DNA of 64,000 nt from Limnohabitans sp. T6-5 (GTDB taxonomy: Bacteria; Pseudomonadota; Gammaproteobacteria; Burkholderiales; Burkholderiaceae_C), in assembly GCF_003063315.1 (NCBI RefSeq), contig NZ_NERV01000005.1, positions 124,001-188,000 of the forward strand. The letters are read 5' to 3'. Below, piece after piece: positions 31,869-43,459 of the stretch. The notes beneath the pieces were generated by a model, which had not been told where the DNA came from, did no database searches, and was given only the letters and a program-made list of their open reading frames with translations. The translations under genes and the position numbers were made by a program. The stretch's first letter is position 1, and each line of letters starts with the position of its first letter.

Positions 31869-33380
31869 ATGCACACGCTCTTGTCCCGCCCCTTTGGCAC
31901 TTTGCCCGAGCTGTTGGCCAGCTACGCGCAAACGCGGCCAGCGCACCCGGCCCTGGTGCTGGGCGAGCAGGTGCTGAGCTTTGCCCAGCTGCATGCGCGT
32001 GTGCAGCAGGTGGCCGGTGCTTTGCAGCGCGATGGCGTGCAAGCGGGCCAGGCGGTGGCGATCTGCGCGGCCACCTCGCTGGCTTATGTGTGCACCTTTC
32101 TGGGTGCGGTGCAAGCCGGTGTGACGGTTGCGCCCCTGCCCCCCACGGCCACGCCCGAGCAGCTGCAAATGCTCTCGGCCAATGCGGGTGCGGTGCGGGT
32201 CTTTCTCGATGCACAGACCCAGGCGTGCTGGGATGGCACGGCGCTGCCATGTGTGTTGCTGGATGAGCCCGCCTGGTCGCAGTGGTTGCAAGGCGCGCCG
32301 CAGCCACTGCCCGTGCCGCGTCAGCCACACGAGCCTTTCAACATCATTTACTCCTCGGGCACCACCGGTCTGCCCAAGGGCATCGTGCAGCCCTGCGGCA
32401 TGCGCTGGGTCCAGCTGCAGCGCTCCACCGCGACGCCAGACGCAGTCACGCTGCTGCCCCTGCCGATGTATTCGAATTTCACGCTCACCTACCTGTTCGG
32501 GGCCATGGGCCAGGGCGGCACCGTGGTGCTGATGGACAAGTTCGACGCCGGGCGCTATCTGGCGCTGGCTGTGCAGCACCGCGCCACGAATTCGGTGCTG
32601 GTGCCGGTGCAGTTTCGCCGCATCATGGATCACCCGGATTTCGAACGCACCGACCTGTCCTTGCTGCGCCGCCGCTTCTCGGCCGGTGCGCCCTTTGTGG
32701 CCGAACTCAAGGCCGAGGTGTTGCGCCGCTGGCCCGGCGAGGTGATCGATTTTTATGGCATGACCGAAGGCGGTGGCCGCACCGAACTGCATGCGCACCT
32801 GCACCCCGACAAGCTGCACACCGTGGGCCGCGTGAGCGCAGGCAACGACATCCGCCTGATCGACGAAGACGGACGCGAACTGTCCCTGACCGAAATGGGC
32901 GAGATCGTCGGCCACTCGGCCACCATGATGAGCGGCTACCACGGTCTGCCCGAAGCCACCCACGCCGCCGAATGGTTCGACGCCAGCGGCAAACGCTTCA
33001 TCCGCACGGGCGATGTGGGCCGTTTTGATGCCGATGGCTTTTTGATCCTGATGGACCGGCGCAAGGACATGCTGATTTCCGGCGGGCTCAATGTTTACCC
33101 CAGTGACCTCGAAGAGGTCCTGCGTCAGCATCCGCAAGTGCGCGATGTGGCGGTGGTGGGTGTGCCCTCCGAGCGCTGGGGAGAAACCCCGGTGGCCTTT
33201 GTGGTGCCCGCACCCGGCCACACCGACACCGAAGACCGCCTGTGCGCTTGGGCCAATGAACGTCTGGGCAAAGCCCAGCGGCTGGCCTGCGTGCAGTTCA
33301 TCGACGCCCTGCCGCGCAGCGAAGTGGGCAAGGTGCTCAAACGCCAGTTGCGCGAACAGCTGCAACGTGCCGTTCCCTGA
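31869..33380 (+). CDS. AMP-forming acyl-CoA ligase
   Basis: A 503-residue ANL-superfamily enzyme. The P-loop YSSGTTGLPKG is at about residue 160, the FYGMTEGGG adenylate motif near residue 295, and the hinge RTGDVGRFDADG with the C-terminal DMLISGGLNVYP near residue 400. Lys near the end (EVGKVLKR) is the adenylation lysine. It would activate the carboxylate degraded by the cluster. A TTG start at 31860 is an alternative overlapping the upstream stop. Confidence 0.92.
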   Translation: MHTLLSRPFGTLPELLASYAQTRPAHPALVLGEQVLSFAQLHARVQQVAGALQRDGVQAGQAVAICAATSLAYVCTFLGAVQAGVTVAPLPPTATPEQLQMLSANAGAVRVFLDAQTQACWDGTALPCVLLDEPAWSQWLQGAPQPLPVPRQPHEPFNIIYSSGTTGLPKGIVQPCGMRWVQLQRSTATPDAVTLLPLPMYSNFTLTYLFGAMGQGGTVVLMDKFDAGRYLALAVQHRATNSVLVPVQFRRIMDHPDFERTDLSLLRRRFSAGAPFVAELKAEVLRRWPGEVIDFYGMTEGGGRTELHAHLHPDKLHTVGRVSAGNDIRLIDEDGRELSLTEMGEIVGHSATMMSGYHGLPEATHAAEWFDASGKRFIRTGDVGRFDADGFLILMDRRKDMLISGGLNVYPSDLEEVLRQHPQVRDVAVVGVPSERWGETPVAFVVPAPGHTDTEDRLCAWANERLGKAQRLACVQFIDALPRSEVGKVLKRQLREQLQRAVP

Positions 33381-33404
33381 AATTTCCTCAACTGTTGAAC
33401 CACC

Positions 33405-34559
33405 ATGATCCGAGATCCCGAAACCTTTGAAGCCTTGCTCGATTCCGTGCGCCGTTTTGTGCGCGAGCGTCTGGTGCCCGCCGAGAACGAAGTGGCTGAA
33501 ACCGACGAGATCCCGGCAGACATCGTGCAGGAGATGCGCGAGATGGGCCTGTTTGGTCTGACGATTCCTGAAGCCTATGGTGGTCTGGAGCTGACCATGG
33601 AAGAGGAGTCGCGCCTGCTGTTCGAGCTGTGCAAGACCTCGCCTGCTTTCCGCTCGGTGATCGGCACCACGGTGGGCATTGGTTCGCAGGGCATCCTGAT
33701 GGACGGCACCGAAGAGCAAAAAGCCTATTACCTGCCCAAGCTGGCCACCGGCGAGTTGTCGGCTTCGTTCGCGCTGACCGAGCCCGATGTGGGCTCGGAC
33801 GCGGCTTCGCTGCGCACCACGGCCATCAATGACGGTGACCACTACATCGTCAACGGCACCAAGCGTTACATCACCAACGCACCGCATTCCAAGATCTTCA
33901 CGCTGATGGCCCGCACCAACCCGGCCGACAAAGGCGCGGGCGGCGTGTCGGCCTTCATCGTCGACGCCCAATCGCCCGGCATCAGCCTGGGCAAGAACGA
34001 CAAGAAGATGGGCCAAAAGGGTGCCCACACCTGCGACGTGATGTTTGACAACGTGCGTGTCCCGGCCGCCAACCTGATCGGAGACAAAGAGGGCCAAGGC
34101 TTCAAGACCGCGATGAAGGTGCTCGAAAAAGGCCGCATCCACTTGGCGGCCGTGTGCGTGGGCGTGGCCCAGCGCATCTTGGACGACGCGCTGCGCTACG
34201 CCATCGACCGCAAGCAGTTCGGCCAGTCGATCGCCGAGTTCCAGCTGGTGCAGGCCATGCTGGCCGACAGCAAGGCCGAGGTGTACGCCGCCGAGTGCAT
34301 GGTGATCGACGCCGCACGCAAGCGCGACGAAGGCCGCAGCGTCTCGACCGAAGCCTCGTGCTGCAAGATGTTCGCGTCCGAGATGTGCGGCCGCGTGGCC
34401 GACCGTGCGGTGCAAATTCTGGGTGGCGCGGGTTACTTGTCCGAGTACGGCATCGAGCGCTTCTACCGCGACGTGCGCTTGTTCCGCTTGTACGAGGGCA
34501 CCACGCAGATCCAGCAGATCATCATTGGTCGCAACATGGTGCGCGAAGCACGCGCCTGA
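33405..34559 (+). CDS. Acyl-CoA dehydrogenase
   Basis: A 384-residue FAD flavoprotein of standard length. ALTEPDVGSDAAS is the FAD/substrate signature, and the catalytic Glu is in the C-terminal LYEGTTQIQQI. The segment ILGGAGYLSEYGIERFYRD is also typical. It introduces the 2,3-double bond into an acyl-CoA. It lies 24 bp after the ligase. Confidence 0.95.
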   Translation: MIRDPETFEALLDSVRRFVRERLVPAENEVAETDEIPADIVQEMREMGLFGLTIPEAYGGLELTMEEESRLLFELCKTSPAFRSVIGTTVGIGSQGILMDGTEEQKAYYLPKLATGELSASFALTEPDVGSDAASLRTTAINDGDHYIVNGTKRYITNAPHSKIFTLMARTNPADKGAGGVSAFIVDAQSPGISLGKNDKKMGQKGAHTCDVMFDNVRVPAANLIGDKEGQGFKTAMKVLEKGRIHLAAVCVGVAQRILDDALRYAIDRKQFGQSIAEFQLVQAMLADSKAEVYAAECMVIDAARKRDEGRSVSTEASCCKMFASEMCGRVADRAVQILGGAGYLSEYGIERFYRDVRLFRLYEGTTQIQQIIIGRNMVREARA

Positions 34560-34599
34560 ATTCCGCTCATCTATTTCAAAAACAAACAGGAGACACACC

Positions 34600-36559
<1,960 letters not shown>

Positions 36560-36572
36560 ACAGGATGTGTGA

Positions 36573-36974
36573 ATGAGCGAGATCGACACCTCTACCCTCT
36601 ACGACAAAGTGGCGTTTGCCAAGCTGCTGGACTTGCGCCGCGAATTCGCCGAAGGCGGTGTCTCGCGCATGGTGCTCGACGCCCGCCCCGAGCTGACCAA
36701 CAACTTTGAGAACGTGCACGGCGGCGTCATCATGACCATGCTCGACATGGCCATGTCGAGTGCCGCGTTGTCCAAAGCCGACTTCAAGAAGGCCGTCATC
36801 ACGGTCGACATGTCCACCCACTTTTTGCACCCGGGCAAAGGCCGCTTGGTGGCCCATGGCCGCGCCGTGGGTGGCGGCAAGAGCATCTGCTTTTGCGAAG
36901 CCCACATCGAAGACGCCGCAGGCCAACGGGTGGCCAGCGCCATGGGCGCGTTCAAGTACGTGGACCCGCGCTGA
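36573..36974 (+). CDS. PaaI-family hotdog thioesterase
   Basis: A 133-residue single hotdog domain. The active-site segment ENVHGGVIMTMLDMAMS has the typical HGG and the downstream acidic residue. It hydrolyses acyl-CoA, perhaps to rescue CoA from dead-end intermediates of the cluster. It lies 13 bp after the flavin oxidoreductase. Confidence 0.92.
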   Translation: MSEIDTSTLYDKVAFAKLLDLRREFAEGGVSRMVLDARPELTNNFENVHGGVIMTMLDMAMSSAALSKADFKKAVITVDMSTHFLHPGKGRLVAHGRAVGGGKSICFCEAHIEDAAGQRVASAMGAFKYVDPR

Positions 36975-37008
36975 ACACAGCGTTCATAACAACACAAGGA
37001 GACAAGCC

Positions 37009-37998
37009 ATGACACAGACACATCGTTCTTTCAGTCGCCGCTGCTGCATACTGGCCGCAGGCGCTGCCTTGGCCTGCCTGGCAGGCAGCAGCTGGGCACA
37101 AACCCAGAGCACCGGCCCCACGGTCAAGCTCATCGTGGGTTACGCCGCAGGCGGCCCGGTGGACTCGGCCGCGCGCGTGTTTGCCCCGGTCTTCAGCCGT
37201 GAGCTGGGCCAGCCGGTGATTGTGGAAAACCGCTTGGGCGCAGGCGGTGCGGTGGCGGGCAACAGCGTGGTCAAAGCTGCGCCCAATGGCCAGGAGATTT
37301 ACTTCGCGGCCAGCCCCACCATGACCATCAGCCCGCATGTGCTGAAAGCCATGACCTTTGACCCGCTCAAGGACCTGACGCCGCTGGCGCCCATCTTGAG
37401 TTACGCCAATGTGCTGGTGATCAACCAGAACCAGCCCTTCAAGACCTTGCCCGAGCTGGTCGCGCATGCCAAGGCCAATCCAGGGCAGCTGGCCTACGGC
37501 TCGGCCGGCATGGGCGCGTCCAATCACCTGAGCGGCGAGCTGTTTGCACGCCGTGCCGGCATCAGCATGACCCATGTGCCCTACAAGGGCAATGCCCCGG
37601 CCATGACCGATGTGATGGGCGGCCAGATCCAGATGATGTTCGACATCGTGGGTGGCGCCAAGTCCTACATCGACGGCGGCAAGGTGCGTGCGCTGGCCGT
37701 CACTTCCAAAGAGCGCAACCCGGCTTTCCCGCAGCTGCCCAGCATGTCCGAGTTGGGCATCCGCGACTACGACATCGGTGGCTGGTATGGCCTGTACGGC
37801 CCGCTGGGCATGAACGCTGACGTCAGCCAGCGCGTCGCTGCCGCCACGGGCCGTGCCTTGCAGGACGCCGAGCTGCGCAAGCGCTGGATCGACCAAGGCT
37901 ACGTCATCTGGAACGCCAAGGCGTCAGACCTGGCCGAGCGCATGCGCCGCGAGCACGCGCTGTGGGCCGAAGTGACCAAAGGCATGGCGTTCGAATAA
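37009..37998 (+). CDS. Second Bug-family receptor
   Basis: A 329-residue binding protein with a signal peptide ending SWAQ at about residue 30. KLIVGYAAGGPVDSAAR is the Bug signature, and GASNHLSGELF and HVPYKGNAPAM follow. It is clearly distinct from the first receptor in this cluster, which suggests two ligands or two affinities. The ATG at 37009 has AAGGAGA upstream. Confidence 0.93.
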   Translation: MTQTHRSFSRRCCILAAGAALACLAGSSWAQTQSTGPTVKLIVGYAAGGPVDSAARVFAPVFSRELGQPVIVENRLGAGGAVAGNSVVKAAPNGQEIYFAASPTMTISPHVLKAMTFDPLKDLTPLAPILSYANVLVINQNQPFKTLPELVAHAKANPGQLAYGSAGMGASNHLSGELFARRAGISMTHVPYKGNAPAMTDVMGGQIQMMFDIVGGAKSYIDGGKVRALAVTSKERNPAFPQLPSMSELGIRDYDIGGWYGLYGPLGMNADVSQRVAAATGRALQDAELRKRWIDQGYVIWNAKASDLAERMRREHALWAEVTKGMAFE

Positions 37999-38001
37999 AA
38001 C

Positions 38002-39519
38002 ATGTTCCACACATCCCCACACACCCGAATCCACCAGCTGTTCGACGAGCGCGCTGCGCAGGCCCCCGACCACCCCTTCCTCTTCATGCCCGACCGGGTG
38101 ATGACACTGGCCGAGTTGGCCCACCAAGTGAATGCGCTCGAAGCTGAGCTGCGCGAAGCCGGTGTGCGCTTGGGTGACCGCGTGCTGGTCGCCGCAGAAA
38201 ACTGCCCCGAGCATGTGGCCTTGGTGCTGGCCTGCAGCCGCGTGGGCGCTTGGGCCTGCGGGGTCAATGCGCGCATGACGGCGTCTGAGCTGGCGGGCTT
38301 TGCTGCCAAGGCCGACGCCCGCGTGTTGTATTTCACCGTGGGGGTGTCGCCAGCGGCGCGCCAGCATGCGCAGCAGTACGACACACGCGAGAGCGTTTTG
38401 CCTGCGCTGCGCCGCACTCTGGCCGATGCGCAAGCCACGGCGCAAACGGGCGACCTGGCCGAGCGTGTGGCCGCCATCATCTTCACCTCGGGCACGACCG
38501 GCCAACCCAAAGGCGTGATGCTCACGCACGCGGGCCTGCTGCAGTTCGGCAAGGTGTCTGCGCAGTCGCGCCAACTGGTGCCCACAGACCGCTCATATGC
38601 CTACCTGCCGATGACGCACATCTTTGGTCTTGGCACCGTGCTCATGGCCTCGCTGCACGCAGGTGCTGGCCTGCTCATGCGCAGCCAGTTCGATCCAGCC
38701 GACGTGTTTGACGCGCTGGCCCACCAGGGGCTGACGCAGTTGCAAGGCCCGCCTGCCATGTTCACCCGCTTGCTGGCCTGGCTCGACGGCCAGGGCATCG
38801 ATCACCCCGCAGCGCCTGACTTGCGTTACGTTTACACCGGTGCAGCGCCGCTGGACCTGAGCGTCAAAAAAGCCATCGAGGCGCGCTTTGGTCAGCCCCT
38901 GCACCACGGCTATGGCCTGTCGGAATACGCAGGCGCGCTCACGCTGTGCCGCCGGGGCGAATGGCGCGACGACACCAGCGCCGGTTACCTGGTTGAAGGG
39001 GCCGAGCTGCGCATCCTCGGTCCTCAAGGACAAGACCTGCCTGCAGGCGAGACGGGCGAAATCTGGATGCGCGGTGTGGGCCTGATGCCCGGCTATTTCC
39101 GCGACCCCGAGATCACCGACCAGGTCATGAAGCCCGGCGGCTGGTACGCCAGCGGCGACCTGGGCCGACAGGACGCCGATGGCGCTTTGCAGGTGGTCGG
39201 GCGGCTGAAAGAGATGATCATCCGCTCCGGCTTCAATGTGTATCCCGGCGAAGTCGAAGCGGTCTTTTTGGCCTGGCCTGGTGTGCAGCGTGCGGCCGTG
39301 GCCGGGCGCAAAACCGCTGACGGCAACGAAGACATCCTGGCCTTCATCGAAGCCAAGCCCGGTGTGCAGATCGACCTGGACGCTCTCAAGGCCCACGCCC
39401 ATGAACACCTGTCGCCCTACAAACGGCCTTCAATGGTGACGCTGGTGGCCGAGATGCCCATGACCCTGAGCGGCAAGGTGCTCAAGCGTGAACTGGTCGA
39501 GCAGTACAGCCAAGCGTGA
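38002..39519 (+). CDS. Second AMP-forming acyl-CoA ligase
   Basis: A 505-residue ANL enzyme. The P-loop FTSGTTGQPKGVM is near residue 163, GYGLSEYAGALT near residue 305, and SGDLGRQDADGALQ with IIRSGFNVYPGEVE in the C-terminal domain. The adenylation Lys is in SGKVLKREL at the end. It starts 3 bp after the second Bug gene. Having two ligases suggests two acid substrates. Confidence 0.92.
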   Translation: MFHTSPHTRIHQLFDERAAQAPDHPFLFMPDRVMTLAELAHQVNALEAELREAGVRLGDRVLVAAENCPEHVALVLACSRVGAWACGVNARMTASELAGFAAKADARVLYFTVGVSPAARQHAQQYDTRESVLPALRRTLADAQATAQTGDLAERVAAIIFTSGTTGQPKGVMLTHAGLLQFGKVSAQSRQLVPTDRSYAYLPMTHIFGLGTVLMASLHAGAGLLMRSQFDPADVFDALAHQGLTQLQGPPAMFTRLLAWLDGQGIDHPAAPDLRYVYTGAAPLDLSVKKAIEARFGQPLHHGYGLSEYAGALTLCRRGEWRDDTSAGYLVEGAELRILGPQGQDLPAGETGEIWMRGVGLMPGYFRDPEITDQVMKPGGWYASGDLGRQDADGALQVVGRLKEMIIRSGFNVYPGEVEAVFLAWPGVQRAAVAGRKTADGNEDILAFIEAKPGVQIDLDALKAHAHEHLSPYKRPSMVTLVAEMPMTLSGKVLKRELVEQYSQA

Positions 39520-39552
39520 AACCCTGACCGTGGCCGCGTCCCTTTATCCCCC

Positions 39553-39843
39553 TGTAGGAGCGGCGCCCCCGCCGCGATGGACCTGCGCAGACCCAGACCC
39601 ATCGCCCCGAGGGCGGGGCTCCCACAAAGAGATGCAGCCTTGCAAGTCATGGTATTCCTCTGTAGGAGCGGCGCCCCCGCCGCGAAGGGCTTACGCAGAC
39701 CCAGACCCATCGCCCCGAGGGCGGGGCTCCCACAAAGAGATGCAGCCTTGCAAGTCATGGTATTCCTCTGTAGGAGCGGCGCCCCCGCCGCGATGGGCTT
39801 GCGCAGACCACGACCCATCGCCCCGAGGGCGGGGCGCCTGCAC
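39553..39843. repeat. Family-B array, 108-bp period, about 2.7 copies
   Basis: TGTAGGAGCGGCGCCCCCGC starts at 39553, 39661 and 39769. Each unit holds a forward GGCG/CGCC head and an inverted CCCG/CGGG head (ATCGCCCCGAGGGCGGGG...). The 408-bp gap between the ligase and ich holds this array and little else. Confidence 0.95.
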
Positions 39844-39927
39844 AACCCTGCCCCCTTCGTGCTCGCCAAAGATGGTCTTTCGCAAAGACAGACAAGCCAG
39901 GGTCTTGATCTGGGAGAAGATACAACC

Positions 39928-40809
39928 ATGAACACCCCCACCACCCTTGATGCCGCCCAGGTCGCGCACTTGCGCAGCTGGGAAGGCCGCAGCGAAACGC
40001 TGGATGACGACATCAGTGCCGCTCCCTTGCGCGGCCAAAGCGCGCTGCTCGACCGCGACGACGCCCACCAAACCGTTGGCAGCGAAGTGCCGCCTTTGTG
40101 GCACTGGCTGTACTTCTTGCCGCAGGCGCGGCAAAGCCAGATCGGGCCTGATGGCCACCCCTTGCGCGGTGGCTTTTTGCCGCCCGTGCCCCTGCCGCGT
40201 CGCATGTGGGCCGGTGGCCGCTTGCAGTGGCAAACCGACAACCCGCTGCGCGTGGGCGACGCCGCGCAAAAGCGCTCGCGCATCGCGTCCGTCAAGCACA
40301 AGTCGGGCCGCACAGGCGACCTGCTGTTTGTCGAAGTCGAACACGCTTTCAGCAACGCGCAGGGCCTGAGCCTGACCGAAACGCACGACATCGTGTACCG
40401 CGCAGCCGCTGTGCCCGGCGCACCCGAAGTGCCACCCACTGCCGCCGAAACCGGCGCGCCATGGCAGCGCGAGTTCGTGCCCGATCCGGTGTCGCTGTTC
40501 CGTTATTCGGCGCTCACCTTCAACGGCCACCGCATCCATTACGACCGCAGCTACGTCACGCAAGAAGAAGGCTACCCCGGCCTGATCGTGCACGGCCCGC
40601 TGATCGCCACCTTGCTGGTGGACCTGGTGCGCAGGCAAGTGCCTGGGGCGCGTGTCGCTTCGTTTCAGTTTCGCGCCGTGCGCCCCACGTTTGACCTGCA
40701 CCCTTTCCGGCTGAACGGCCGGTCGTCAGCCGACGGTAAAACCATAGACCTTTGGGCCTGCGACCACGAAGGCTGGCTCACCATGCAGGCGCAGGCCACA
40801 CTGGCCTGA
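39928..40809 (+). CDS. ich: Itaconyl-CoA / mesaconyl-C4-CoA hydratase-like protein
   Basis: A 293-residue two-hotdog (FAS1-like dehydratase/HTD2-type) protein. The N-terminal hotdog has PPLWHWLYFLP and GFLPPVPLPRRMWAGG, both typical of mesaconyl-C4-CoA hydratase relatives. The C-terminal part has FNGHRIHYDRSY and GLIVHGPL, with the hydratase His and Asp. With the CoA-transferase and the CitE-like lyase further on, it fits the second step of itaconate breakdown (itaconyl-CoA to citramalyl-CoA). The ATG at 39928 is preceded by GGGAGAAG. Confidence 0.87.
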   Translation: MNTPTTLDAAQVAHLRSWEGRSETLDDDISAAPLRGQSALLDRDDAHQTVGSEVPPLWHWLYFLPQARQSQIGPDGHPLRGGFLPPVPLPRRMWAGGRLQWQTDNPLRVGDAAQKRSRIASVKHKSGRTGDLLFVEVEHAFSNAQGLSLTETHDIVYRAAAVPGAPEVPPTAAETGAPWQREFVPDPVSLFRYSALTFNGHRIHYDRSYVTQEEGYPGLIVHGPLIATLLVDLVRRQVPGARVASFQFRAVRPTFDLHPFRLNGRSSADGKTIDLWACDHEGWLTMQAQATLA

Positions 40810-40854
40810 GGCTGCACGAGCATCCATTTTTGACAACCCATTTCCATCACCACC

Positions 40855-42012
40855 ATGCACGCACCCGACCAATACCAGGACATCCGCGACGCCGTGCGCG
40901 ATCTCTGCGCCCAGTTCCCTGACGAGTACCACCGCAAGGTCGACGAAAAACGCGGCTACCCCGAAGAGTTCGTTGACGCGCTGACCAAAGCCGGCTGGAT
41001 GGCCGCCCTGATCCCGCAGCAATACGGCGGCTCGGGTTTGAGCATGTCCGAGGCCTCGGTGATCATGGAAGAGATCAACCGTTCGGGCGGCAACTCGGGT
41101 GCTTGTCACGGCCAGATGTACGTGATGAATTCCATCGTGCGCAGCGGCTCCGAAGCGCAAAAAAACACGCTCTTGCCCAAGATCGCCACGGGCGAGTTGC
41201 GCATCCAGTCCATGGGCGTGACCGAGCCCACCACCGGCAGCGACACCACCAAGCTGAAGACCACCGCCGTCAAGAAAGACGGCCGCTGGGTCATCAACGG
41301 CCAAAAGGTCTGGATCTCGCGCATCCAGCACAGCGACCTGATGATTTTGTTGGCCCGCACCACGCCCGCCGACCAAGTGAAAAAACGCTCCGAAGGTCTG
41401 TCGTGTTTCCTCATTGATTTGAAGCAGGCGATCGGCAACGGCCTCACCGTGCGCCCCATCCTGAACATGGTCAACCACGAGACCAACGAGCTGTTTTTTG
41501 ACAACCTCGAAATCCCCGAAGACGCGCTGCTGGGTGAAGAGGGCAAGGGCTTCAAGACTTTGCTCGACGGCCTGAACGCCGAGCGTACCTTGATCGCCGC
41601 CGAGTGCATTGGCGACGGCTATTGGTTCATCGACCGCGCCAGCAAATACGCCAACGAGCGCGTGGTGTTTGGCCGCCCCATTGGCCAAAACCAGGGCGTG
41701 CAGTTCCCGATTGCCGACGCCTTCATCGAGCTGGAAGCCGCCAACCTGATGCGTTGGAAGGCCTGCGAAAAAATCGACGCCATGCAAAACGCCGGGGCCG
41801 AAGCCAACATGGCCAAATACCTCGCGGCCAAGGCCAGCTGGGAAGCGGCCAACGTTTGCCTGCAAACGCACGGCGGTTTTGGTTTTGCCTGCGAGTACGA
41901 CATTGAGCGCAAGTTCCGCGAGACGCGCTTGTACCAAGTCGCGCCAGTCTCGACCAACATGATCTTCAGCTACGTGGCCGAGCACATCCTCGGGCTGCCC
42001 CGTTCGTTTTGA
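40855..42012 (+). CDS. Acyl-CoA dehydrogenase of the itaconate cluster
   Basis: A 385-residue acyl-CoA dehydrogenase. MGVTEPTTGSDTTKL is the FAD signature. The C-terminal segment is RLYQVAPVSTNMI instead of the common YEGTxxI, so the usual catalytic Glu is not at that place. It belongs to a subgroup found in similar clusters; in Pseudomonas aeruginosa an acyl-CoA dehydrogenase sits at the same position (PA0879). Its substrate and its part in the pathway are unknown. Confidence 0.92.
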   Translation: MHAPDQYQDIRDAVRDLCAQFPDEYHRKVDEKRGYPEEFVDALTKAGWMAALIPQQYGGSGLSMSEASVIMEEINRSGGNSGACHGQMYVMNSIVRSGSEAQKNTLLPKIATGELRIQSMGVTEPTTGSDTTKLKTTAVKKDGRWVINGQKVWISRIQHSDLMILLARTTPADQVKKRSEGLSCFLIDLKQAIGNGLTVRPILNMVNHETNELFFDNLEIPEDALLGEEGKGFKTLLDGLNAERTLIAAECIGDGYWFIDRASKYANERVVFGRPIGQNQGVQFPIADAFIELEAANLMRWKACEKIDAMQNAGAEANMAKYLAAKASWEAANVCLQTHGGFGFACEYDIERKFRETRLYQVAPVSTNMIFSYVAEHILGLPRSF

Positions 42013-42042
42013 TGTTCATCGTGCTTTCGCACACCACCACCC

Positions 42043-42113
42043 ATCGCTCCGAGGGCGGGGCTCCTACAAAGAGCGTGCAGCCCCCCTGTGGGAGCGGCGC
42101 CCCCGCCGCGATG
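42043..42113. repeat. Family-B inverted pair between acyl-CoA dehydrogenase and ict
   Basis: Inverted ATCGCTCCGAGGGCGGGG-CTCCTACA and forward TGTGGGAGCGGCGCCCCCGC-CGCGATG units are separated by about 19 bp. Confidence 0.92.
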
Positions 42114-42163
42114 AGCGACTTGCACACCACCACCCATCGCTCCGTCTTCTTAAGGTGCACACG

Positions 42164-43345
42164 ATGACCAGACCTCTGGACGGCATCACCGTCGTCTCAC
42201 TCGAACACGCGATCGCCGCGCCTTTTTGCACGCGGCAATTGGCGGACTTGGGCGCACGCGTCATCAAGGTCGAGCGCCCCGGCGCAGGCGACTTTGCGCG
42301 GGCTTATGACACGCGGGTGCGCGGCCAGGCTTCGCACTTTGTGTGGACCAACCGCTCTAAAGAGAGCATCACGCTCGACCTCAAAAACCCCGAGGCCATG
42401 GCCGTGCTGCGCGAGCTGCTCAAAGATGCCGACGTGCTGGTGCAAAACCTCGCGCCCGGCGCGGCCGCCCGCATGGGCCTGTCGTTTGAAGCGCTCAATG
42501 CGACGCACCCGACGCTGATCGTCTGCGACATCTCGGGCTATGGCGAAGACGGTCCCTACCGAGACAAAAAAGCCTACGACCTCTTGATCCAGAGCGAGGC
42601 AGGTTTGTTGTCGATCACCGGCACGCCCGAGGCCCCGTCCAAGGCGGGCAACTCGATGGCCGACATCGCGGCGGGCATGTACGCCTACACCAACATCCTC
42701 TCGGCCCTGCTGCTGCGCGGCAAGACCGGCCAAGGCAGCCACATCGACGTGTCCATGCTCGAAGCACTGGGCGAGTGGATGGGTTACCCGCTGTATTACG
42801 CCTTTGAAGGCGCAGCGCCGCCGCCGCGCACGGCCGCGTCGCACGCCAGCATCTACCCCTATGGCCCGTTTGTGGCGGGTGATGGCGGCACTGTGATGCT
42901 GGGTCTGCAAAACGAGCGCGAGTGGAAAGTGTTTTGCGAAGTGGTGCTTGGCGATGCGGCTTTGGCTAGCGATGCGCGCTTTTGCACCAACGCCCTGCGC
43001 AACGCCAACCGCGCCGAGCTGCAACAACTGATCTTGGGCATGTTCGCCACCATGAGCACGGCCGAGGTCGAAGCGCGCCTGGACCAAGCGCAAATCGCCA
43101 ACGCCCGCATGAACGACATGGCTGGCGTTTGGGCGCACCCGCAGCTGCAGGCCCGCCAGCGCTGGCAACCGGTGGGCTCGCCCGCAGGCGAGATCCCGGC
43201 CCTGCTGCCGCCCGGGCGCAACAACCGATACGACTACCGCATGGACCCCGTGCCCGCCGTGGGCGAGCACACCGAAGCCATCTTGCGCGAGCTGGGGCTG
43301 GACGAGGCGGCGGTGCAGGCTTTGCGCAATGCGAAGGCCATTTGA
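42164..43345 (+). CDS. ict: CaiB/BaiF CoA-transferase, probable itaconate CoA-transferase
   Basis: A 393-residue family III CoA-transferase. LEHAIAAPFCTRQLADLGAR is the N-terminal signature. The catalytic Asp, which forms the anhydride with CoA, is in NSMADIAAGMYAY. The C-terminal small domain is complete. Its place between the acyl-CoA dehydrogenase and the MmgE/PrpD gene matches ict of the P. aeruginosa itaconate operon (PA0882). It would transfer CoA from succinyl-CoA to itaconate. Start ATG with AAGG eight bases before it. Confidence 0.88.
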   Translation: MTRPLDGITVVSLEHAIAAPFCTRQLADLGARVIKVERPGAGDFARAYDTRVRGQASHFVWTNRSKESITLDLKNPEAMAVLRELLKDADVLVQNLAPGAAARMGLSFEALNATHPTLIVCDISGYGEDGPYRDKKAYDLLIQSEAGLLSITGTPEAPSKAGNSMADIAAGMYAYTNILSALLLRGKTGQGSHIDVSMLEALGEWMGYPLYYAFEGAAPPPRTAASHASIYPYGPFVAGDGGTVMLGLQNEREWKVFCEVVLGDAALASDARFCTNALRNANRAELQQLILGMFATMSTAEVEARLDQAQIANARMNDMAGVWAHPQLQARQRWQPVGSPAGEIPALLPPGRNNRYDYRMDPVPAVGEHTEAILRELGLDEAAVQALRNAKAI

Positions 43346-43355
43346 ATTGTGAGTT

Positions 43356-43430
43356 TGTAGGAGCCCCGCCCTCGGGGCGATGGGCCGTGGTCTGCCAAAG
43401 GCCCATCGCGGCGAGGGCGCCGCTCCCACA
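43356..43430. repeat. Family-B inverted pair between ict and the MmgE/PrpD gene
   Basis: Forward TGTAGGAGCCCCGCCCTCGG (stem CCCG/CGGG) is followed by inverted ATCGCGGCGAGGGCGCCG-CTCCCACA (stem GGCG/CGCC). The two classes again occur as an inverted pair. Confidence 0.93.
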
Positions 43431-43459
43431 TAAGAATTGAACCCCAACCAGGAGACAAC